Origin: Elymus sibiricus | Lineage: Eukaryota > Streptophyta > Magnoliopsida > Poales > Poaceae | DNA length: 64,000 nt | Reading direction: 5' to 3' | NCBI GenBank assembly: GCA_039707655.1 | Contig: CM077676.1 | Coordinates: forward strand, 84,469,895-84,533,894 | Shown here: piece by piece, positions 55,741 to 64,000 of the stretch | Position numbering within the stretch: position 1 is the first letter of the stretch | Layout: every line of letters begins with the position of its first letter | Made by a program: the position numbers and the translations under genes | The notes under the pieces: model-generated | Seen by the model: only the letters and a program-made list of their open reading frames with translations | Told to the model about the DNA's origin: nothing | The model's database searches: none

Positions 55741-56048
55741 AATAATTCCAATTTTCTTCACAACAGTCCTATAGTTGCATGTTCACTGCAGATAAAAGTT
55801 CTAGCAATTCAAACACCGTCCTTTGCCGCTGTGACCCCATTCTGTATTTCAAATCAAGACAAAAAATCAAGTACATCACACACAGTTTATTATCACCAAC
55901 CATGTGAGATGCAGTACAAAATATCTTAGAGCACCGTCATAGTATATGGCTTATGCGAGAAGGTTCGTCGGCTACAGTCCACAGCCGGCGCGTCAAGCAC
56001 ACTAGCTCCCCAAATATCATTTCACTTTACAATCGTCGTCGGTCAAAG
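55741..56048. other. Spacer between the 500-bp array and the alanine-rich gene
   Basis: A mixed sequence with an ACATCACACACAG motif near 55870, loosely related to the H repeats. It probably holds the promoter of the next gene; no clear TATA box was seen. Confidence 0.4.
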
Positions 56049-56665
56049 ATGGGGACGTGGACCCGCGTCGTGAGGGCAACTTCGGCGGCCCACTCCAGTG
56101 AGAGCGCGGCCGCAGCCGCCATGAGCGTGCTAACAACCTGCATGAGCACGGCCGCAATCTGCGACCGGGCGGCCGCGACAGCCGAAACGGCAGCGGTTCC
56201 AGCTCAGATGGCAGCAGCAACATCTGCGACGGGGATAGCAAATGGCGACAGTGGCACAACAGCTGTCCGTTCCGCCGCGGCCACCTTAGCCCTGATGGAG
56301 GCCGCCCACGCCCATGTCGAGGCCGCCCATGCCCAGCTCCTGTCGGTCACCATACAAATCGCACGAAGCTTCTCCGACAATGGTCGGCAACCCACGGCCG
56401 AAGAGTTGGCAATCTCCAAGAGCGTTCGAGCAGCCTTCCGTTCGTTCGCGGCATACCTTGCCGCTATGGAGCCCGTCCAAGCCCAGACCGCAGCGGCCCA
56501 CGCCCAGCTCGTGGCGGCCTTTTCCAAAGAGATGGCGGACGTGGATGGCGAGATGCTTGCCGAGTATGGTGCGATGGATGCCATGGAGCCCTTCCCCAGG
56601 AGATCGTTGGGCGCGAGCTGGACATGGAGGAGGCGGCGGAGATCGACGAGCGCCAACCGGAGTAG
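56049..56665 (+). pseudogene. Alanine-rich helical protein of unknown function, one frameshift
   Basis: The likely start is ATG 56049 (MGTWTRVVRATS). Internal repeats include MEAAHAHVEAAHAQLL and AQTAAAHAQLVAAF, and the protein should be largely alpha-helical. Around 56595 a 1-nt shift is likely: the +1 frame continues with a plausible charged tail (QEIVGRELDMEEAAEIDE) to tandem stops TAG TAG at 56663-56668, whereas the original frame runs into arginine-rich low-complexity sequence to 56729. No family is recognised. It shares composition and AAHA motifs with the coiled-coil gene at 48433. Confidence 0.55.
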
Positions 56666-57192
56666 TAGTCTTTGTTTAGAGCACCGGTCTTTTGTTAGAG
56701 TAATGTTTAGGTCAGCTAGCTCTGTTTAATTGCTGAACTTGCTCGATTAAGAAGTGTGGGTGTGCTATAGGCTCTTTTGTGTACCGAAATTATGCAATGA
56801 CGTGGATGACCACTGTAACCAGGGAAATTCGGACCAAAATTTGAACGTTCAAACTCATCACACACGGGTTAAGCTATATGAATCATTTGTGATGTTCGCA
56901 TATCGTACACAATGCTGAATAAGTGACCGTGTCTGATGACACTTTGCGCGCCAGTTTTTCCCTACACCGAGCAAAAAAAATTGGCTTCCGCGGAAATATC
57001 TACCTCCCCCCCTCCTCTAGACCAAAAGTCACATTTCCCCTGTTTCCGCCTTCCTTTCCAAGTTCAAACCTTCACTGCTTGCTTGCAGCGCCGCCTCCTC
57101 ACCGGCGACGCTCCTTCCTGCTGCTCGGCCTCGTCGATTTAGTCAGGTAATCCACACCCGACCCCCATCCTCTTCCTCCTTCTACATCCCAC
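56666..57192. other. Intergenic region with an H-type motif and a leader-like stretch
   Basis: CATTTGTGATG and CATCACACACGGG near 56860-56895 echo the H repeats. From 56960 to 57190 the sequence is C/T-rich and looks like a plant 5' leader for the gene at 57193. Confidence 0.45.
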
Positions 57193-57687
57193 ATGCTCCG
57201 ACCGCCGGCGCGACACCTTCCACCAAAATCACCGACCCATCCTTCAAATAAGCGCCGCCCTAAGACATGGTGCACGCAGTATAGCCAGGAGCTCAAGGAG
57301 CATTTGGCAGCGGAGAAGCAAATCACGGCCGCACGCGCGGATGAGGTCGCGATGGCTGCCATGCGTACCGACCCCCAGATCTTGGAGGAGCACCTTGCCG
57401 TCGAGGCCATCGTCGACGCCTCGCGCACAGACGTTGCCACGCGGTTGGCTGCTTTAAATGACAGTTCATGGCGTTTTCTCGAGGCCACCGTCGGTGCCTT
57501 CAACGAAGACTACGAGGTGTTTTCTCAGCGTGCCCGTGCTTACCTCAACTGCAGAGCTAGAAGGTTGGTGCCCGGAGTGGCTCAGGCGACTCACCACTAT
57601 GAGGAGGGCACCCACGATGTGGAGGCCTCGCCCTCTTCCAAGTCTAAGGAGCTCATCGTCATCGATATCTCCGACGATGAGGAGTAG
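57193..57687 (+). CDS. Small helical protein with SUMO-interaction-like C-terminus
   Basis: The ORF is intact (164 residues) from ATG 57193 (MLRPPARHLPP). A basic N-terminus (NKRRPKTW) is followed by a charged helical region (ELKEHLAAEKQITAARADE, ILEEHLAVEAIV, DYEVFSQRARAYL). The C-terminus, KELIVIDISDDEE, fits the SUMO-interaction motif pattern: a hydrophobic I/V core followed by Ser/Asp/Glu. No known family is recognised. It lies upstream of the B3-domain gene on the same strand; a fused transcript cannot be excluded, but a stop codon ends this ORF. Confidence 0.55.
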   Translation: MLRPPARHLPPKSPTHPSNKRRPKTWCTQYSQELKEHLAAEKQITAARADEVAMAAMRTDPQILEEHLAVEAIVDASRTDVATRLAALNDSSWRFLEATVGAFNEDYEVFSQRARAYLNCRARRLVPGVAQATHHYEEGTHDVEASPSSKSKELIVIDISDDEE

Positions 57688-57690
57688 CTT

Positions 57691-58584
57691 GTCTTTTTAG
57701 CTCACTAGAAGGACCTATGTTCAACTAGCTAGCTACGGCGGTTAAGCACGTTCGGTTTACCTGTTGCATGTGCTGCTCCTACCTTTCCTTTACAAATTCT
57801 AGTGAATTGTCCGATGTACTGTTACTATGCAATCTGATCCTCTAGTATATATGTTCTATATATTGTGCAATGTGGTGCTCAGTTAACTGTTTGGTTAATT
57901 TATTATCACGTTCAGTTAACTGTTTGGTTCAATTCTGCAATGTGATGCTCAATTCTTGTGGGTGCAATTTTGTATTCTCTTGCATGTGAGAAAAAATTGA
58001 ATTTGGCTGTACAAAATACATGAGAAACAAATACAATTGCTATATTTCCAAGTTGTAAAGCATACTAGGTATGGTTAACTGTCTGATCTTCTAGTATGTT
58101 CTATTGTGCAATGTGGTGCTCAGTTAACTGTTTGTTTCATTTGTTGTGGTGCTTAGTTAACTGTTTAGTTCAATTCAGCAATGCGATGTTCAATTGTTGT
58201 GGGTATAATTTTGTATTGTTTTGCATGCGAGAAATAAATCGAATTTGGCTGTACTAAATACATGAGAAACATATACAATTGCAATATTTCCTAGTTCTTA
58301 AGCATGCTTGGCTTGGATAAATGGATTTTCCATGTGGCTTGAATTAATCTGCTGAATCTGCAATGTGTTTATTTTTCATCAACATATTTTACTGACAGTA
58401 TGCCAACTCTCACTTAACCTGATCAATAACTACCTTATATGTGTTGCAGGAAACAATGGGAGGCACTGAGATTTACCATTGAGGTTTGCACATGCATGGT
58501 CCTTTGTCTAATAGCACATTATTGTGCAATTGCAGGAACCATTCTAATATTTAGATTTTTAACAATTTGGTCTTGCACATGTAG
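57691..58584. other. Noncoding stretch between the SIM ORF and the B3 gene
   Basis: AT-rich, with a segment of about 250 bp repeated: the CAATGTGGTGCTCAGTTAACTG and AGTTAACTGTTTGGTT motifs occur at 57870-57930 and again at 58110-58170. It may be an intron or intergenic; a possible short upstream exon lies near 58450-58480. Confidence 0.4.
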
Positions 58585-59104
58585 GTCCTGCTGTCAGAGG
58601 TTTTGACCCACTGTTCGACCCATTTTGCCTATGGGGAAATGAGATGTCCATGAATATCAGTCAAGTCAAGAAACTCAGAAAGATTGTTAGGATAAAGAAA
58701 CTAGCGACGAAAAACAACAAGATCTTTGTCTGCACAATGAAGAAGACATCAGTGAACTACAGGATGGTACTAAGTCTTATACCTTGTTTTTTTAATTCCT
58801 TTGCGCCATTTCAAAATTTAGAGAAGATACTTATGCACATCTTTTGTTTTCAGGCCTTTGCAAAGCAGTTCACTGATGATTACCTCTCAAACCACATGTA
58901 TGGTAAAGAGGCAAGGAAGGTGTTCATACAACACCCACGGTACAATATTGAAGTCTTCCTCAAGAGGACGAAGGATGGGCCGTCAATCATCCACAGGCAC
59001 TGGCTTAAGTTGCAAGGACCTTCAACGTCATTGAAGTCTCAATATTCGCCTTCCATTTCAGCAGTTTTCTAGATGAGATTCATTTGTCTATCTACCATCT
59101 ATGA
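58585..59104 (+). pseudogene. B3-type DNA-binding domain gene, spliced, one frameshift
   Basis: An exon beginning after AG at 58583-58584 reads FDPLFDPFCLWGNEMSMN and continues to 58766. An 87-bp intron (GT at 58767, CAG at 58851-58853) is removed in phase, giving NYRM followed by AFAKQFTDDYL. The pattern F-A-K-Q-F ... L ... RYNIEVFLKRTKDGPSIIHRHW ... VSIFAFHF ... EIHLSIYHL follows the plant B3 fold, a DNA-binding domain of plant transcription factors. A 1-nt shift near 59012 separates the last two strands; the shifted frame ends at TGA 59102-59104. The 5' exon or exons are not identified. It is probably captured cargo of H. Confidence 0.6.
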
Positions 59105-59147
59105 TGCTAATTTCCAAAGGTTTTAGATGTTGCATGTGAAACTTGGT

Positions 59148-62100
59148 TGTAATGCCCAATATGCGGTCCTATTCTCAGGAGCCTGGGGCGACCCGCCAAG
59201 GATAGAAGCGCATATCAAGACACGTCGCAAGGTGGATATCTTCGCACAAACCATGTACTGAATAGATGAGAGTACAGATAAAGGCTTACACTCACCACAT
59301 GCTACAGCATAAATATATCAATCATTCATACATTCATCCAAATAAAAGCAGGACCCGACTACGGATGAAATCAAACGAAAAGTACTAATCCACCCTGCTA
59401 TTGCCCGATCGTCCGACTAGGACCCACTATGGATCGTCTGGCAGCGTCACATACATGCGAGCACGCTCCTCATCGTACTCCCACTGGAGCTCGATACCGT
59501 CACCTGTGTCTGTCTCAGAAGTACCTACAGCTGTGGTTGTAGTAATCTGTGAGCCATGAGGACTCAGCAATCTCATCACCCAAGGTATCAAAACTAACAA
59601 AGCTTAATAGGCATGGTAAGGATAAGTGGTGAGGTTGCAACAAGCACTAAGCATTGTATGGTGGCTAACTTAGGAGTACAAGAACAAGAAGAGTAACTAC
59701 GCATAATCGGACGCAATCTAGTAATGATCAATAAGTGATCCTGAACACCTACTTGCGGTTCAAACATAACCCCACCGTGTTCTCTTCCCGAACCCCTTCG
59801 AAAAGAGACGATCACGGTTACGCTCATGGTTGGTGTATTTTAATTGAATTTAGTGTCAAGCTCACTACAACCGGATATTATAAATTTCCAAGTCGCCACA
59901 TAACCGTGGGCACGGCTTTCCGAAAGATTTAACCCTGCAGGGGTGTCCCAACCTAGTCTATCACAAACCAACACAAGCCACGGTGGAAAAACCTCAACCT
60001 CGAGATAGCCCGAAGTATCCTTGGAATCCCGGTGCACAAGACATTTCGACAATGGTAAAACAAATCCAGCAAGACCTCCCGGGGTGCCGACAATCCCGAT
60101 AGGAGCCGCACGGATCTCGCTCTCAGGGCACACCGGATGGGCTTGACGTCGGGTTAGCTGAGACCCTGGTTTCCCAGGGGACGCCGGACATCGTCCAGTT
60201 TGGACCAACACTCATGAGGAGCACTGGCCCAGGTTGTTGATTAATTATCCGCGGGTTAATTACTCCCAATGCAGTTTTAGTTGTTATTAGGCAAATTAAA
60301 ACCAAAGTTGGGTCCTGCTGGAAGAGTTTTATTCAAAGAGAACTGTCAAGGGGGGCCCATATACCCCGAACATGTTAGGAACGCTAATCAAGGAACATAA
60401 CACCGGTATTACGGAAACTAAGGCGGCATGAGTGGAACAAAACACCAGGCAAAAGGCCGAGCCTTCCACACACAACCAAGTATATAGATGCATTAATTAA
60501 ATAAGAGATATTGTGATATCCCAAGATATCCATGTCCCAACATGGAACAACCTGCACTGCACCTGCAACTAAAACGCTATAAGAGGGGCTGGGCAAAGTG
60601 ATAACATAGCCAAACAACGGTTTGCTGGGTAAGGGTGGTTAGAGGATGTATCATGGCATATGGGAGGCTGACATATATGTGGTAGGAAGCGCGACATAAC
60701 GATAGCAACGAGACAACTAGCAAGCAAAGATAGTAGTGATATCCAGGGTAATGATCATCTTGCCTGAAGTGTCCTCGGTGGGATAGTAACTCGGCTCCTC
60801 GTAAACGTTCTCAACCAGATCCTCGAACCTGGACTCGTCTCCCGGTACTACCCATAAGAGAGAAACAAGCATCCAATAAACAAACAGCCATGGCATAAAT
60901 GCACAAACAAGATGATGCATGTCAAGTTTCGAGTAAAGTAACATGGCATCCTACTCTAGTCAATTTAAATGAAGCCTTGACCCATGTGAAACATGAACCA
61001 AGCAACACTTCATATGCAATATTGTTGGAATTAGTGATCTTGACAGAACAGCAAATTTAATTATTTTAGCATGCAAGATGATGGCAAATTCATATTCTAC
61101 CCAAGAAATTGATGCAAATGCATATAAAGATCATATCAAACGGGGTTACGGTTCTCTCGGTACGGAAGAAACGGTATCGGTAAGGAAACAGTGAGGATAG
61201 GATGGATATGGGCAAAATCTTGGCAACCCAAGCATGCCACTGGAAAGAATGGAAGATTTGAGTTGAAATGGATATAAAGATCACGAAGAACGGATGCATT
61301 GAACTCAAACGGTGACCAAAACAATATGCCATGCAATCTGCCATAAACAGCAACATGCCAACTTACACATGCTAAAACAACAAGCTACAGTACTCCAATA
61401 TGCTCAAACAAAATATGTGGCTAGAGTATACTAAATGCACAGAATTTCATTCCATAGGTTCAAGTTCATTAGCATCACAGATTAAATGGAATGAAAAGAA
61501 CAAGATGCAAAGATGTTGTAACAGATTATGACTGGTGAAAATAATAGGGCATATGGTGGCAGCAACATTGACAGTCAGTTTTAACATGGTTGTTACAGCA
61601 GGCAAATCAACTCCAAAATGCAAGAAATTGTTATGCACCTACAGTATACATGGCAATGATCATTTCATTACATTGGCACAAATTCATAGGAAGCATGGAT
61701 CATTCATAATTAAGCTCCCAAGATGCAACTTATTGTTGGCAGCAAACTATTACATTGACTGGACATGTTTAGAGCAAAATTAAGACATGCTATAGGAGTT
61801 TTACATGGCATCAAATGGCATGGAATGAAATTACTGGTAACATAGAACAATTCATGTTTACTGATCATATCCAAAAGAGCTACGGATTAGTGGGAACCAT
61901 CAAGGCAACATGGCAAGTTTTATTCACAGACAGAAATGACGGTGAAATTAACAAGTTCCAAAAACAGCAACATTGTATAGGCATGTTTACAAGCTTGTGG
62001 CAGTTATATCATGGCATATCATGGCATGAGATAAATACTAGCAGCAACGTGACATAAAAATGCTCCAAACTCATGTAGACAAGATACTCATATGACATTT

Positions 62101-64000
62101 GTATTAATTCACACAAAATTGACAAAATGGCAGCTATGCTGAAATGACATGCACACAAACTTGCTCAAATGACAAAACCAATGCCACAGATGGATTAGTT
62201 GGATTTTTCTACCCCAATTTCATATAAAATATGCATATGTACAAGAATGGAAATGCTCACAAATGCAACAAGTTAAATACTGCCTAAAATAGAAAATGAC
62301 AGAAACGGCAATATTCCAGAAACGGAATGTTCAATTTTGGAACTGCCTGAAATGGAAACCGGACGCTTACCAAAAATGGAAATCGCTGGTTTAATAAAAG
62401 AAAAAAAAAGGAGGGGGGTTTTTTTTCTGCGGATGACAAGTGGGTCCTGGGCCCTGGGTGGCTGACCAGTGGGTCTCACGGGGCCCACATGGCAGTGGCT
62501 CACATGGAGCAGAGCAAAACAAAGGCTCGCCGGAGCGAGCACGGCGCGGCGGAGGTGCTCGTCGGAGATGCTCCGGTGACCCAAACACGCGGCGAAGGGC
62601 ACGATTGGAACCGCGTCTGAATCCCGCACACACGCATGCCACTCGCGCCACCAGACGACGACGGCGGAAAGAGGCGGCGGCGACGAGGATGGACTCGACG
62701 AGCCGAGGGGCTAAGCCCACGTCCGCGAGCAAGGGTAGAACCTACGCGACGCGGGGAACACGAAGGACATGTGCGCGCTACAAGAGGGGGTCAGAGCACT
62801 CGCCGGAGGCGAGGTCTGACGGTGGCCGAAACGGACGCGCGAGGCAACGACGACAGAGCAAGCAATCGCGGGGGAGAAGGGCATGGGGAGGTGCGTGAGC
62901 TCACCACAAGCACATTGGGGCGCTTGGTTGGTCGGGAGGTGGACAGAGACGACGATGGCGGCGATCGAACGGCTACGGCCACCGGCGGGGAAGAAGAGGA
63001 AGAAGACGCTGGGACTTGGCGTTTCCGGGCTCCGTGGTCGACGTCGTGGACATAGCCGATGGCGTGGAAGAAGAGGGACAAGGTCCCGGCGACGATGGAG
63101 GGTGGAGGGCACGCCGGCGCCGGAGACGCGCCCTCGGTTGCGCTTGGGTTGGTCGTACTCACCTGGCGGCGGCGGCGAACGGGAGAGGGAAACCCTAGCG
63201 AGGTGGGGGACAACAAGGGGGGCTTTAAGAAGGGCTAGGGCGAGCGGGTGAAGCTCGCGTGGGCTTGGCCGCAGCCATTTGCGGCGAGGCGAGGGGGGAC
63301 CGAAGGAGGGAGAAAGGTGGGTGCACGCGCAGGCATCGCCGCTGACGGGTGGGGCCGGCCAGGCCATGTGGACGCGCTGCAGCGGGGGTGTGTGGGCTCG
63401 CGGGTGATAAAGAGAAAGGGAGGAGACGCGGGCGAGCTAGGTGGGCCGCGGGCGCTGCGCTGGGCGACTGCTGAAGCTGCTGCGCTGGGCTGCACTGCTG
63501 CTGCCTTTTCTATTTTTTACACAATTCCTTCAGACATGAATATAAATAGAAATGCACAGGAGGTTAGGGAAAGGGTGAGAGAGATATGAACATATCCTTG
63601 GAACCCTTGATTTATGCACTATTTGAATAAAATGATTTGGACATTTTTAGAGAAAGAAAAATATCACAAGTTTAAATTAAATTCAAACTTGAGGCATTTT
63701 TGAATCCAACCAAAACAAGTTCAATTGAGCTGAAATTTGACACAGAGGATGTAGGCATGGTGGACTAGTGTTAGGAAAAGAATGAACATTTTTCAAGACA
63801 AGAAAAATGTCACATGGGAATTAAATGAAATAAGGAATAGTGGAGGAGTATGGATGGGCAAGCATGTGTTAGGTGAGCAAGATGCAAACATGTGAGATGG
63901 AGAGCGCACAACCAAGATGCAAAACATAAGGATGACACAATGCACATGGTAACATACATGAAGATGAAATGCACAAGGTGAAAGAGAAAAAAAACACAAG
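59148..64000. mobile_element. E4: repeat-like DNA with LTR-like left border, unclassified
   Basis: The sequence character changes at 59148, where TGTAATGCCC could be an LTR start. The following 4.8 kb contains no recognisable gag, pol or transposase. It resembles the long noncoding parts of Triticeae LTR retrotransposons, but I cannot name the family or find a second border, and no target duplication can be tested because the other end is outside the window. Confidence 0.4.
62430..63500 (-). promoter_or_regulatory. GC-rich leader-like block within E4
   Basis: A GC-rich island in otherwise AT-rich DNA. On the minus strand near 63240-63150 it reads CTAGGGTTTCCCTCTCCC, GCCGCCGCC and then CCAGGTGAGTACGA, which looks like a plant 5' leader ending in a splice donor. 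Long ORFs on both strands are expected from the composition, and none matches a family I know. Confidence 0.35.

Larger units (their letters stand above)
37839..59147. mobile_element. H: candidate CACTA-like element carrying several unrelated genes (right end not found)
   Basis: The left border reads CACTACTGTAGG at 37839, followed at 37890-38430 by about a dozen TGTGCGATG-like motifs, the layout of a CACTA terminus with subterminal repeats. Related motifs recur at 50500-50716 and near 56890. Between them are ORFs for a 3'-5' exonuclease (minus), a coiled-coil protein (plus), a proline-rich protein (minus), an alanine-rich protein (plus), a SIM-tailed protein (plus) and a B3-domain protein (plus). 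Removing E3, the MITE, the solo LTR and one TSD copy each leaves about 10.5 kb. The matching right terminus is not in the window; E4 begins at 59148 and may have inserted into H. The alternative is several shorter elements or captured fragments placed side by side. Confidence 0.45.

Noticed and set aside
62440..63589. Several 110-220-codon ORFs on both strands
   Set aside because: They lie in a GC-rich island with long overlapping frames on both strands and no recognisable motif.

Overview
This window is grass genomic DNA made almost entirely of nested transposable elements. A Triticeae source (wheat, barley, rye or goatgrass) is likely. The evidence is a solo LTR that opens TGTTGGAAATATGCCCTAG as BARE/WIS/Angela LTRs do, LTRs ending or starting TGATACGTCTCC, and several En/Spm (CACTA) elements with GCGCT or GCCGTCTGC subterminal repeats. 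I see no ordinary single-copy host gene, no rRNA or tRNA gene and no CRISPR array. Family names are recognition from memory; no database was searched. Seven insertions are supported by target-site duplications (TSDs) read in the sequence, two of them solo LTRs. The element outlines, reading-frame breaks and splice sites are also direct readings.

Layout. (1) 1-27207, minus strand: E1, a Ty3/Gypsy retrotransposon with gag, protease, RT, RNase H and integrase, all degraded; its 3' end carries a 1467-bp tandem duplication of [3' untranslated region + LTR]. (2) Inside the E1 integrase, at 3386-20351 with 3-bp TSD GGT: C1, a 17-kb CACTA element with a broken transposase gene (13908-19286), a second spliced gene ending in a Ulp1-like protease domain (4416-8166), and a small ORF joining an RNase H1-type hybrid-binding domain to a membrane segment (3888-4142). 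(3) Inside C1: C2, a 3.9-kb deletion-derivative CACTA (9682-13579, TSD TCT), and a BARE/Angela-type solo LTR (17035-18871, TSD GTAGC). (4) 27213-34139: E2, a non-autonomous LTR element (TSD GTACC) that begins 5 bp from the E1 border. (5) 34145-37838: E0, remains of an Athila-like element with a broken gag. (6) 37839-59147: H, a candidate gene-carrying element that begins CACTACTG and has an array of TGTGCGATG motifs. It carries ORFs for a DEDDy 3'-5' exonuclease, a B3-type DNA-binding domain, a small protein with a C-terminal SUMO-interaction-like tail, a proline-rich protein and two alanine-rich helical proteins. H was later split by E3 (39531-47854, TSD GCAGC, gag-protease only), a hAT-like MITE (48742-49648, TSD CCATCACC) and a solo LTR of the E3 family (51812-53369). 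(7) 59148-64000: E4, repeat-like DNA with an LTR-like left border and no recognisable protein.

How the parts relate. C1 keeps the two-gene plan of CACTA elements. Each gene is preceded by the same stack of parts (subterminal-type palindromes, a pyrimidine- or GC-rich leader, a shared roughly 100-bp module, then the ATG), as if the promoter unit had been duplicated. C2 keeps only the N-terminal part of a transposase and would need transposase from elsewhere. E2 and E3 share a 3' organisation with repeated polypurine-tract-like motifs but lack reverse transcriptase. H, with its insertions removed, is about 10.5 kb and is the most unusual object: at least six different ORFs, no recognisable transposase in view, and repeated motifs between the gene units. 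Most of its genes carry one or two inactivating changes.
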